Of a DNA stretch of 64,000 bases, positions 43,918-52,224 are shown piece after piece. Positions within the stretch are counted from its first letter, which is position 1. Each line of letters begins with the position of its first letter. The stretch is from Pseudomonas turukhanskensis (GTDB lineage: Bacteria; Pseudomonadota; Gammaproteobacteria; Pseudomonadales; Pseudomonadaceae). The stretch is from NCBI RefSeq assembly GCF_027922365.1, contig NZ_BSFN01000002.1, positions 62,001 through 126,000 on the forward strand, read 5' to 3'. The notes under the pieces are model-generated. The model had not been told where the DNA came from and ran no database searches. It saw only the letters and a list, made by a program, of their open reading frames with translations. Both the position numbers and the translations under genes were made by a program.

Positions 43918-44475
43918 ATGCACAAGGTGTGGGGTGGGGCGGTAATGGTGGCGATGCTGGGCGGCTGCGCAGGCACGGCGCCGGTGCAAGACCCGCCAGC
44001 CCTGTTCGATGGCTGGTACGCCCAGCAGGCTGTCGGCAACCCCCTGTACGCGCCGGGTTTGTGGCCCTTGCTGGCCAGTCGCGCCAATTTCCCTGTGCTG
44101 GATGCGCCGGCTACCGCTGGCCTCGTCCACTTGCATATCGATGCCGATCAGCAACTCACCGTTCGCCTGCAACAGGGCGAACGTTGCGTAGGGCAGTTAA
44201 GCATTGCCGGCAATCTGGACGGCACCCAATACCGATTTTCCGATAACGATTTCAACGGCATTCCGCTGCTTGCCTGGGGCCATAACAGCCGCGAGGTAAC
44301 CCTGGACCTCAGTCACCCCACACAGCTGCCAGCGAGCATCCACACCAGCAGTTTCGGCATGTTCCTGATAATTGCCGGTGGCGCGCCAGACCGCGATGTC
44401 ACCTATCGCTACACCGCCATAACCGCACCAGAGCAGCCTGCACAAAAATGCCCGGCACCAGCGCCAGGCCGCTAG
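43918..44475 (+). CDS. Putative lipoprotein of unknown function
   Basis: 185 residues from ATG 43918, preceded by GGGAGG. The signal peptide ends MLGGC with Cys17. The mature part is beta-rich with no family I recognise (LLASRANFPVLDAPA, VHLHIDADQQLTVRLQQGE, YRFSDNDFNGIPLLAWG). The C-terminus has another cysteine in a Pro-rich tail (KCPAPAPGR). It lies 27 bases after the MEST-like gene and could be part of that operon. Confidence 0.75.
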   Translation: MHKVWGGAVMVAMLGGCAGTAPVQDPPALFDGWYAQQAVGNPLYAPGLWPLLASRANFPVLDAPATAGLVHLHIDADQQLTVRLQQGERCVGQLSIAGNLDGTQYRFSDNDFNGIPLLAWGHNSREVTLDLSHPTQLPASIHTSSFGMFLIIAGGAPDRDVTYRYTAITAPEQPAQKCPAPAPGR

Positions 44476-44618
44476 CTAAACAGTTCGCGGTGTATGCGCG
44501 AATCATGCCCTAACCTTATTGGGCGCTATTCAGCCCCGGCCGCTTTTATTGTGGCTGCCGCCGCGCTGCCGGAAACTCGGCGCATCGCATGTTTTGCCAT
44601 CTGCCACAGGAGTTATGT

Positions 44619-45533
44619 ATGAGCGAGTCCGTTCGTTTTGAAGACAAGGTTGTAATCGTCACCGGCGCCGGTGGTGGCATCGGCCGCGCCCACGCCCTGG
44701 CTTTTGCCAAGGCTGGCGCCAAGGTGGTGGTAAACGATCTGGGCGGCAGCACCCACGGTGAAGGCGCCAACGCTTCGGCAGCAGACCGCGTAGTGGCCGA
44801 AATCGTTGAGGCCGGCGGCACCGCCGTGGCCAACCACGACTCGGTAACCGACGGCGAAAAAATCGTGCAGAACGCCCTCGACGCCTTTGGCCGTATCGAT
44901 GTGGTGGTTAACAACGCCGGCATCCTGCGGGACAAAACCTTCCACAAAATGGAAGACGCCGACTGGGACCTGGTGTACCAGGTGCACGTCGCCGGCGCCT
45001 ACAAGGTTACCCGCGCTGCCTGGCCGCACATGCGTGAACAGAACTACGGCCGTGTGATCTTCACCTCGTCCACCTCCGGCATCTACGGCAACTTTGGCCA
45101 GTCCAACTACGGTATGGCCAAGCTCGGTCTGTACGGCCTGACCCGCACCCTGGCCATCGAAGGCCGCAAGAACAACATTTTCGTTAACGCCATCGCCCCA
45201 ACCGGCGGCACGCGCATGACCGAAGGCCTGATTCCGCAGCAAGTATTCGAGCAACTGAAGCCGGAACTGGTCAGCCCGCTGGTGGTGTACCTGGGCAGCG
45301 AAAACTGCCAGGACACCGCAGGCCTCTATGAAGTAGGCGGCGGCTGGATCGGTAAAGTGCGTTGGGAACGCAGCAATGGCGCAGGTTTCGACCCGAAAGT
45401 CGGCTTCGATGCCGACGACGTAGCCGCCCATTGGAAAGAAATCGGCGACTTCGAAGGCGCCAGCCACCCTGAAGACAGCCTGCAAGCGCTGCAAGCCATG
45501 ATGGCTAACCTGCAGAAGTACGCCGGCAAGTAA
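44619..45533 (+). CDS. Short-chain dehydrogenase, (3R)-hydroxyacyl-CoA dehydrogenase type
   Basis: 304 residues from ATG 44619 (MSESVRFEDKVVIVTGAGGGIG) after a CAGGAG RBS. It has the Rossmann TGAGGGIGRAHALAFA, VVNDLGGSTHGEG (the insert typical of the peroxisomal MFE-2 dehydrogenase), NNAGILRDKTF, catalytic SSTSGIYGNFGQSNYGMAK (Ser, Tyr, Lys) and a C-terminal extension. It probably oxidises (3R)-hydroxyacyl-CoA in a fatty-acid or steroid-like side-chain degradation route. A terminator follows, so it is separate from the envelope pair downstream, though a metabolic link is possible. Confidence 0.9.
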   Translation: MSESVRFEDKVVIVTGAGGGIGRAHALAFAKAGAKVVVNDLGGSTHGEGANASAADRVVAEIVEAGGTAVANHDSVTDGEKIVQNALDAFGRIDVVVNNAGILRDKTFHKMEDADWDLVYQVHVAGAYKVTRAAWPHMREQNYGRVIFTSSTSGIYGNFGQSNYGMAKLGLYGLTRTLAIEGRKNNIFVNAIAPTGGTRMTEGLIPQQVFEQLKPELVSPLVVYLGSENCQDTAGLYEVGGGWIGKVRWERSNGAGFDPKVGFDADDVAAHWKEIGDFEGASHPEDSLQALQAMMANLQKYAGK

Positions 45534-45551
45534 CACGGGCGGCAAGACCGG

Positions 45552-45582
45552 AAGGCCGATCCCATGAGGGGTCGGCCTTTTT
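45552..45582 (+). terminator. Terminator of the SDR gene
   Basis: AAGGCCGATCCC and GGGGTCGGCCTT form a stem followed by TTTTT. Confidence 0.85.
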
Positions 45583-45628
45583 ATTGGCTGGTGAATATGC
45601 AGTCGCTAAGTACCTGGATCTCGCTCTC

Positions 45629-45658
45629 CGTCATCCCCGCGCAGGCGGGGATCCAGGC
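45629..45658. repeat. Single REP, CCGTCATCCCCGC family
   Basis: CCGTCATCCCCGCGCAGGCG followed by GGGATCCAGG, a single unpaired copy of the family. Confidence 0.82.
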
Positions 45659-45913
45659 TCGGTGGTGCAACGATGTGCACGGCATGCCCCTTGGTTCGTG
45701 CCCTTGTGCCCTGTAGCGCTGGTAATACAAATATCAAAAGTTCCCTCGCCGCCGAATACTGCTCCATTCATTCCAGTGTTGGTGCCCTGTGATGACCGCA
45801 TGGTGCGGGCATTCATACTTTCAGGCGACAGAAAGAATCAGTCCTTCGTGCGCTTATCCGCGTGTAATCCGCTGAGTACTGTGCACCACAGTTTCACCAA
45901 CTAGGAGAGCCGC

Positions 45914-47710
45914 ATGACAACAACAAAAAGGCCCGGACTGTTCCAGCCAAAGACTCTTGCTATCGCTATCGCTCTGGGCACCTGCGCCCAGGCCCACGCG
46001 GTCAATTTCAATATCGGGGAGATCGAAGGCCAATTCGACTCGTCCCTGTCCCTGGGGGCCAGCTGGTCGACAGCCAAAGCGGACCAGGACTACATCGGCT
46101 CGGCGAACGGCGGCAACGCCTTTACGCAAACCAACGATGACGGCCGTCTGAATTTCAGAAGAGACAAAACCTTCTCGAAAATCTTCAAAGGCATTCACGA
46201 CCTCGAACTCAAGTACGGCGACACCGGCGTGTTCCTGCGTGGCAAGTACTGGTACGACTTCGAACTGAAAGATGAAAGCCGCGAGCTGATGGACATCGAC
46301 GACAGCCACGCCAAGATGGGCGCCAAGTCGTCGGGCTACCAACTGCTCGATGCGTTCGTCTACCACAACTACGCCATTGCCGATCAGCCGGGCAGCGTGC
46401 GTCTGGGTAAACAGGTGGTGAGCTGGGGCGAAAGTACCTTTATCCAGAACGGCATCAACAGCATCAACCCGGTAGACGTTTCCGCTTTCCGCCGTCCTGG
46501 CGCAGAGGTCAAGGAAGGTCTGATTCCGGTCAACATGTTCTACCTGTCGCAGACCATTACCGAAAACCTCTCTGCCGAGGCGTTCTATCAGATCGAATGG
46601 GACCAGACCGTTGTGGATAACTGCGGCACCTTCTTCTCCAGCACCGACGTGCTGCAAGAAGGTTGCAACGACAACTACCGCATTCTGGATGCCACCACTG
46701 TTGAGGCGCTCAACGCGCCGGGCACCAAAGCACTGCTGGCCAGCCTGGGTGTAGACGTCAACTCGCAAGGTCTGGCGGTGCCGCGTATCGGCGATCGTGA
46801 TCCGAAAGACTCCGGCCAGTGGGGCGCCGCGTTGCGCTGGCAGGGCGATGAAACCGAGTACGGTGCGTATTTCATGAACTACCACGCCCGCACGCCGTTC
46901 CTCGGCCTGCAGAACGGTAGCGCAGACGACATCACCGCAGCATTGACCACCGCTGGCGGCGCCTTGGCGCAGCCGATTCTGCTGGGTACCGGCAAGTACT
47001 ACTTCGAATACCCGGAAGACATTCGCCTCTACGGCCTGAGCTTCTCCACCACGCTGCCTACAGGCACCGCCTGGTCCGGTGAAATCAGCTATCGTCCGAA
47101 CATGCCCATCCAGATCAACACCAATGACATGACGCCGCTGGTAGCTACCAGTGTTGCCGGTGCGTTTGCTGGTGCGGGTGGCGGTCTGGCAGGTTTCCTG
47201 GCAGCGCTGGGTCAGGCTGACATTGACCACACTGGCTACAACCGCAAAGAAGTGACTCAGGTGCAAACCACCTTCACCCACTTCTTCGACCAAGTCATGG
47301 GTGCTGATCGTCTGACCCTGGTCGGTGAAGTTGGCGCCAACTCCATCGGTGGTCTGGGCGACGTTGACGACATCCGTTACGGCCGCGATTCGACCTTCGG
47401 CAATCTGGAACAAGGCGGTCGTCACGGTTACTACACTCGTACTTCCTGGGGCTACCGTGCTCGTGCCATCTGGGACTACAGCGATGCCTTCGCTGGCGTC
47501 AACCTCAAGCCCAACGTGTCCTGGTCGCATGACGTAGACGGCTATGGCCCGAACTTCAACGAAGGCGCCAAGGCCGCGAGCATTGGTCTGGATGCCGAGT
47601 ACCGCAACACCTATACCGCGGGTATTTCCTACACCAACTTCTTCGGCGGCGATTACAACGTACTCACCGACCGCGACTTCCTGGCCCTCAGTGTTGGCGT
47701 GAACTTCTAA
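45914..47710 (+). CDS. DUF1302 outer-membrane beta-barrel-like protein
   Basis: 598 residues. The signal peptide is long, with a basic N-region (MTTTKRPGLFQPKTLAIAIA) cleaved after AQAHA. The mature protein is rich in alternating aromatic and polar strands (GVFLRGKYWYDFELKDES, VRLGKQVVSWGESTFIQNGIN, VDVSAFRRPGAEVKEGLIPVN), the DUF1302 pattern, and ends in a strand with terminal Phe (ALSVGVNF), as in outer-membrane barrels. It is probably a channel for a hydrophobic substrate. It forms a pair with the DUF1329 gene 37 bases downstream, and a MalT-like regulator follows. Confidence 0.88.
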   Translation: MTTTKRPGLFQPKTLAIAIALGTCAQAHAVNFNIGEIEGQFDSSLSLGASWSTAKADQDYIGSANGGNAFTQTNDDGRLNFRRDKTFSKIFKGIHDLELKYGDTGVFLRGKYWYDFELKDESRELMDIDDSHAKMGAKSSGYQLLDAFVYHNYAIADQPGSVRLGKQVVSWGESTFIQNGINSINPVDVSAFRRPGAEVKEGLIPVNMFYLSQTITENLSAEAFYQIEWDQTVVDNCGTFFSSTDVLQEGCNDNYRILDATTVEALNAPGTKALLASLGVDVNSQGLAVPRIGDRDPKDSGQWGAALRWQGDETEYGAYFMNYHARTPFLGLQNGSADDITAALTTAGGALAQPILLGTGKYYFEYPEDIRLYGLSFSTTLPTGTAWSGEISYRPNMPIQINTNDMTPLVATSVAGAFAGAGGGLAGFLAALGQADIDHTGYNRKEVTQVQTTFTHFFDQVMGADRLTLVGEVGANSIGGLGDVDDIRYGRDSTFGNLEQGGRHGYYTRTSWGYRARAIWDYSDAFAGVNLKPNVSWSHDVDGYGPNFNEGAKAASIGLDAEYRNTYTAGISYTNFFGGDYNVLTDRDFLALSVGVNF

Positions 47711-47747
47711 GAATTGCTTGGCGGAATAACAGAGGACTACAAGAACA

Positions 47748-49115
47748 ATGAAAACAACGAAAAATCTGTTTGGTGCATTGGCCCTCTCGCTGCTTGCCAG
47801 CAGCGTGTTGGCTGCGGTGCCGGCTGCGGAAGTAGCCAAACTCGGCACCACCCTCACGCCACTGGGCGGTGAGAAAGCCGGTAACGCCGACGGCAGCATT
47901 CCTGCCTGGACCGGCGGTCTGCCCAAGAACGCCGCCTCGGTAAACGACGGTGGTTTCCTCGGCAACCCGTTTGCTGATGAAAAACCGCTGTTCACCATCA
48001 CCGCTGCCAACGCTGACCAGTACAAAGCCAAGCTGTCTGCCGGCCAATTGGCGATGCTCAAGCGTTATCCGGAAACCTACAAATTGCCGGTGTACACCAC
48101 CCACCGTACGGTTTCGGTGCCGGACTCGGTGAATGAAGCGGCCAAACTCAGTGCTGCCAAAACCACCACCGTGGAAGGTGGCAACGGTCTGCAGAATTTC
48201 CAGGAAAGCCGTTACTACGCTTTCCCGATTCCGCAAAATGGCCTGGAAGTCATCTGGAACCACATCACCCGTTACCGTGGTGGCAACCTGCGCCGCAGCT
48301 ACACGCAGGCTACGCCGCAAACCAACGGCAGCTACACCCTGGTGAACTTCACCGACGAGGTATCGTTCCCTCAACACATGACGGGCATGGACAGTGACAA
48401 AGCCGCCAACGCCCTGCTGTTCTTCAAACAGCAAGTAACCGCGCCGGCACGTCTGGCCGGTAACGTACTGCTGGTACACGAGTCGCTCGACCAGGTTAAA
48501 GAGCCACGCATGGCGTGGATCTATAACGCCGGCCAGCGCCGTGTACGCCGCGCTCCGCAGGTTTCCTACGACGGCCCGGGCACTGCCTCGGACGGTCTGC
48601 GGACCTCGGACAACTTCGACATGTTCAACGGCGCTCCTGACCGTTACGACTGGAAGTTGATCGGCAAAAAAGAAATGTACATCCCGTACAACAACTACAA
48701 GCTGGAGTCGCCAGACGTTAAGTACGCCGACATTCTCAAAACCGGCCACACCAACCAGGACCTGGCACGCTACGAGCTGCACCGCGTGTGGGAAGTGGAA
48801 GCCAACCTGAAGTCCGGCGAACGCAACATCTACGCCAAACGTAAGTTCTACGTTGACGAAGACTCCTGGACCATCGTTGCTTCGGAAATGTATGACGGCC
48901 GTGGCCAACTGTGGCGCGTAGGCGAAGCCATGCTGTATCAGCAATACGTGGCTCAGTCTCCGGCTTACGCCTTCGAAGCGCTCTACGACATTATCGCTGG
49001 CCGTTACCTGGCCATCGGCATGATGAACGAAGAGAAGAAGTCGTATGAGTTCGGCATCAAAACCTCGGCTACCGACTACACCCCGGCTGCCCTGCGTAAC
49101 GCTGGTGTTCGTTAA
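47748..49115 (+). CDS. DUF1329 periplasmic/outer-membrane protein
   Basis: 455 residues with a signal peptide cleaved after SSVLA (about residue 22). DUF1329 features include LTPLGGEKAGNADGSIPAWTGGL at the mature N-terminus, YYAFPIPQNGLEVIWNHITRY, VKEPRMAWIYNAGQRRVRRAP, DRYDWKLIGKKEMYIPYNNY and WEVEANLKSGERNIYAKRKFYVDEDSW. The family is thought to share the LolA/LolB-like fold, suggesting lipid or lipoprotein handling in the periplasm. It is nearly always encoded next to DUF1302, as here. The joint function is not established in what I can cite. Confidence 0.88.
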   Translation: MKTTKNLFGALALSLLASSVLAAVPAAEVAKLGTTLTPLGGEKAGNADGSIPAWTGGLPKNAASVNDGGFLGNPFADEKPLFTITAANADQYKAKLSAGQLAMLKRYPETYKLPVYTTHRTVSVPDSVNEAAKLSAAKTTTVEGGNGLQNFQESRYYAFPIPQNGLEVIWNHITRYRGGNLRRSYTQATPQTNGSYTLVNFTDEVSFPQHMTGMDSDKAANALLFFKQQVTAPARLAGNVLLVHESLDQVKEPRMAWIYNAGQRRVRRAPQVSYDGPGTASDGLRTSDNFDMFNGAPDRYDWKLIGKKEMYIPYNNYKLESPDVKYADILKTGHTNQDLARYELHRVWEVEANLKSGERNIYAKRKFYVDEDSWTIVASEMYDGRGQLWRVGEAMLYQQYVAQSPAYAFEALYDIIAGRYLAIGMMNEEKKSYEFGIKTSATDYTPAALRNAGVR

Positions 49116-49204
49116 GTCTTGAAGGTGTTGGGCTCCGGCTCACCGGTCAGTAAGACGGGGCCCAGCATAAGCAAGCGTGATGACCACCGCTAAGGTGTAA
49201 GAAT

Positions 49205-49230
49205 AAGGCGGCCCACGGGTCGCCTTTTTT
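49205..49230 (+). terminator. Terminator of the DUF1302/DUF1329 pair
   Basis: AAGGCGGCCC-ACG-GGTCGCCTTTTTT, an imperfect but strong stem with a T-run. Confidence 0.82.
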
Positions 49231-49318
49231 GTGTCTGAGGCTCTACTCAGAGCTGTTTGTGCGTAAGATCAGCCCACGCTAGACCCTGAATAAAAACAAA
49301 AAAGCAGAGGCATCGACC

Positions 49319-51922
49319 ATGCATAACGTCCACGCAATTGGACCGCGTCCCCTGCGTTTATCTGACAGCCCGCTGCCGCGTTTACCGGCCGCTCATTTCC
49401 CTCGTCCCCGCCTGGTGCAGGCGCTGCTGGCCGGCGATAGTCGCCTGGCTCTTATTTGCGCGCCGGCCGGTTTTGGCAAGAGCGTGTTGCTCAACGAATG
49501 TGTACGGCAGGCGCCGGTCGGCACCCAGGTGGTGTGGCTGGACTTGCTCGGTCGCGCCCTGACCCCGGTGGAACTGCTCAAGCGCCTGGCCAAGGCCCTG
49601 GGCCGCCCGGTGGAAGAGGGCGACACCTATGACGAGCTGTGCAGCCTGCTCAGCCGTAGTGAAACTCCCCTGTGGATTGTGCTCGACGACTACCCGCGCG
49701 ACCCCTGCGCCGAGCTCGATGACTGCCTCGACCGCTTGCTCGAACAAGCCCCGCACACCCTGCGCTGGTGGATCGGCGGGCGCCGCCGTCCGGCCTGGAA
49801 CCTGCCGCGCCTGATGCTGCAGGGCGACCTGCTGGAGCTCGACGCTCCGGCCCTGGCTTTGGACGAACCTGAACTCAACGGCCTGTTGCAACAGCATCAC
49901 CTCGAGCTCTCGCCGGAGTTGAGCGAGCAACTGCTGCACAACAGCGAAGGCTGGGTGGCGGGCGTGTGCCTGCTGCTGATTAAAGGCACCGCTGAAAACC
50001 TGCCCGAGCGCCTGGCCTCCGGCACGCCGCTGCTCAACGAATACATCGCCCGTGAAGTGCTTAGCGGCCTGTCGCCCACTTTGTTGCGGGCGCTGTCGCT
50101 GCTGGCGCATATGCCGCGTTTTTCCTCAGCCTTGTGCGAGCACGTGCTGGACGAAGGCGGCGCGGCGCTGTTCGAAGAATTGCATGCCCGGCAGATGTTT
50201 TTCCTCGGCATGGACAGCTGCGGCGAATGGTTTCGCCTGTCCCGGCCGGTGGCGGCCGTGCTCAAACGCCAATGCAGCGCACCGGCGCCGACCCAGGCCC
50301 ACGTGCGTGCCTGCCAGTGGTTTGCCAGCCACGGCGATGTGCGAGCGGCGGTGGAGCATGCGCTGTTCGCCAACCAGCCCGACGTGGCGGCCAACTACCT
50401 GCAACGCTTTGGCCAGGAGCAACTGCTGGTCGGCCAGAGCGTGTCGCAGTTCCTGCAATGGCGTCACGAATTGCCCGCCAGCCTGTATTCCAGCACCCCG
50501 CGGTTGATCACCTTGCAGGCCTGGGCGCTGCTTATCTGCGCGCGTCTGGACGAAGTGGACGACTGCCTGGAAGACCTGGGCCGATTCTTCCCGCAACCGA
50601 GCCTGCGTCAGCAGCAACAGCTACTGGCCCACTACCAGGCCATTCAGAGCGTGCTGCAACGCCAGCGTGGGCAACGCAGCGCCCGCGAGCAAGCCTTGCA
50701 AGCCCTTGACGCGCTGTTTGATGACGCCTGGTCGCAGCGTGCGCTGTGTTACCAGGTGCTGGCCCAGCAGGCATTTTCAGAAAACCTGTTGAGCGATGCC
50801 CAGGACTACATTCAGGAAGGGCTGAAACTGGCGCGCCTCAAAGGCAGCGTGTTGTTCGAGGCGCTGCTGAGCGTCGACCGTATCCACCAACTGACCATCC
50901 TTGGCGAAACCGGCCCGGCGCTGGAACTGGCGGAACTGTGCTTGCAACACCTGCAATCGGCGGGGCGCCAGGGGCCGGTGCTCGGGCGGCTGTTGCTGCT
51001 GCGTGGCAGCCTGCTGGCCAGCCAGGGCCACACCGAAGCGGCCCATGCCTCTTACAGTGCCGGCTTGCATGCCGCTGAGGCGTGTGAAGACGCCTATATC
51101 ATCTTTGGTTACCAAGGCCTGGCCGAACTGGCGGCACAAGCCAACGACTTCACCCTGGCCTTCCAGCTGCTGCGCAAAGCCGAACGGCTGATGCAGTGGC
51201 AGCACGTACCGGAAGTTCGCTATCGCGGCGTTTTGCAACTGGCCCAGGCCACGTTGTGGCTGCGCCAAGGCGAAGCGCAACGAGCACGCGCCGCCTTGCT
51301 GGCGACGCTTGAGAGCTACCAGCAACGCGACTTGCTGGCCCCCTCAGGGTTTTACGATCTGTTGCCGCGCCTGCGTTACAACCTGGCCCTGGCCGACCTG
51401 CAACTGGGCGACGTGCGTTCGGCCCTGGACAGCCTGCATACCTTGAGCGCGGATTGTGAGCGCAGTGGCTATTTCAATCTGCTTAATCGCTGTCGCTTCA
51501 GTCTGGTACAGGCATTGTTGGCGAGCGGGCAAGAAAAAAACGCCGAGGCAATGCTGAGGCTGGCATTGGAGACGGCTCAACAACAAGGCGTGAGCCCGGA
51601 GCTGCAAGCGCTGCACGGGCAGTTCGGTCAGTGGCTTGAGCAGGTGTTGCCGCAGTTGGCCGAGCCGCTGGAGTTGCGCATATTGCTTAACCAGGCCGGG
51701 GCAGGGGTGCCGCCGAGCCCCGAGAGCTCGCCACTGAGTGCGCGGGAGAAAATGGTGCTGGAGCAGATTGCTCTGGGCTACTCCAATTTGCAGATCGCCG
51801 ATCGGCTGCATATCTCCCTGCATACGGTGAAGACGCATGCTCGGCGGATCAACGTGAAGCTTGGGGTAGAGCGGCGCACGCAGGCGGTAGCGCGGGCCAA
51901 GACGCTGGGGTGGTTGATGTGA
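49319..51922 (+). CDS. MalT-like LuxR-family transcriptional regulator (LAL type)
   Basis: 867 residues. The N-terminal STAND ATPase domain has Walker A CAPAGFGKSVLLNE and a Walker B-like LWIVLDDYP. A long helical TPR-like region (about 330-780) follows. The C-terminal LuxR helix-turn-helix is LSAREKMVLEQIALGYSNLQIADRLHISLHTVKTHARRINVKLGV. It is a large ATP-dependent activator that would be switched on by a ligand bound to the TPR region. The position just after the DUF1302/DUF1329 pair suggests it activates that pair; this is inference. It has its own promoter region after a terminator. Confidence 0.93.
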   Translation: MHNVHAIGPRPLRLSDSPLPRLPAAHFPRPRLVQALLAGDSRLALICAPAGFGKSVLLNECVRQAPVGTQVVWLDLLGRALTPVELLKRLAKALGRPVEEGDTYDELCSLLSRSETPLWIVLDDYPRDPCAELDDCLDRLLEQAPHTLRWWIGGRRRPAWNLPRLMLQGDLLELDAPALALDEPELNGLLQQHHLELSPELSEQLLHNSEGWVAGVCLLLIKGTAENLPERLASGTPLLNEYIAREVLSGLSPTLLRALSLLAHMPRFSSALCEHVLDEGGAALFEELHARQMFFLGMDSCGEWFRLSRPVAAVLKRQCSAPAPTQAHVRACQWFASHGDVRAAVEHALFANQPDVAANYLQRFGQEQLLVGQSVSQFLQWRHELPASLYSSTPRLITLQAWALLICARLDEVDDCLEDLGRFFPQPSLRQQQQLLAHYQAIQSVLQRQRGQRSAREQALQALDALFDDAWSQRALCYQVLAQQAFSENLLSDAQDYIQEGLKLARLKGSVLFEALLSVDRIHQLTILGETGPALELAELCLQHLQSAGRQGPVLGRLLLLRGSLLASQGHTEAAHASYSAGLHAAEACEDAYIIFGYQGLAELAAQANDFTLAFQLLRKAERLMQWQHVPEVRYRGVLQLAQATLWLRQGEAQRARAALLATLESYQQRDLLAPSGFYDLLPRLRYNLALADLQLGDVRSALDSLHTLSADCERSGYFNLLNRCRFSLVQALLASGQEKNAEAMLRLALETAQQQGVSPELQALHGQFGQWLEQVLPQLAEPLELRILLNQAGAGVPPSPESSPLSAREKMVLEQIALGYSNLQIADRLHISLHTVKTHARRINVKLGVERRTQAVARAKTLGWLM

Positions 51923-52224
51923 TGTGGCTTTCTGGTCCTTCTATGGGATGCAAAAGTCAAATCAACCGCCCCTCACCCCAGCCCTCTCCCGCAAGCGGGA
52001 GAGGGGGCAGCGCGCAGTGGACTTCTGGCCTTATGTCACCCCTCGCCCGCTTGCGGGAGAGGGGCCGGGGGTGAGGGGCCCTTGACCGGTTTTGATCCAC
52101 CCAACCCCCATCGACATAATTTTCACATCCCCCCACGTAGGGTTCACCGCCTCATGACCCGTTGCGGTGTTTTTTCTTCATCTTCGCCGCGCCGGGTGTC
52201 TGACCATCGGCGGAGTGAAGCTGC
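51923..52224. other. Intergenic region with a large inverted repeat before cptA
   Basis: Most of it is the CCCTCTCCCG-family repeat at 51969-52080. The last ~140 bases form the presumed cptA leader with a GGAG about 11 bases ahead of the ATG. No other gene is visible. Confidence 0.5.
51969..52080. repeat. Inverted repeat pair, CCCTCTCCCG family
   Basis: CCCTCACCCCAGCCCTCTCC and the mirror GGGAGAGGGGCCGGGGGTGA, with two inner CGGGAGAGG hairpins. Same composite as 32959-33055. Confidence 0.87.

Larger units (their letters stand above)
45534..45913. other. Intergenic region before the DUF1302 gene
   Basis: It holds the SDR terminator (45552-45582) and one REP of the CCGTCATCCCCGC family (45629-45658). 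The remaining ~250 bases should contain the promoter of the DUF1302/DUF1329 pair, but I found no convincing sigma-70 or sigma-54 element. An AGGAG RBS lies at 45903-45907. Confidence 0.5.

Noticed and set aside
45854..48061. A 735-codon open frame on the minus strand across the DUF1302 gene
   Set aside because: It is antisense to a gene with a clear signal peptide and family pattern. Its translation lacks domain motifs and has the His/Gln/Arg/Val-rich composition usual for antisense frames in high-GC genomes.
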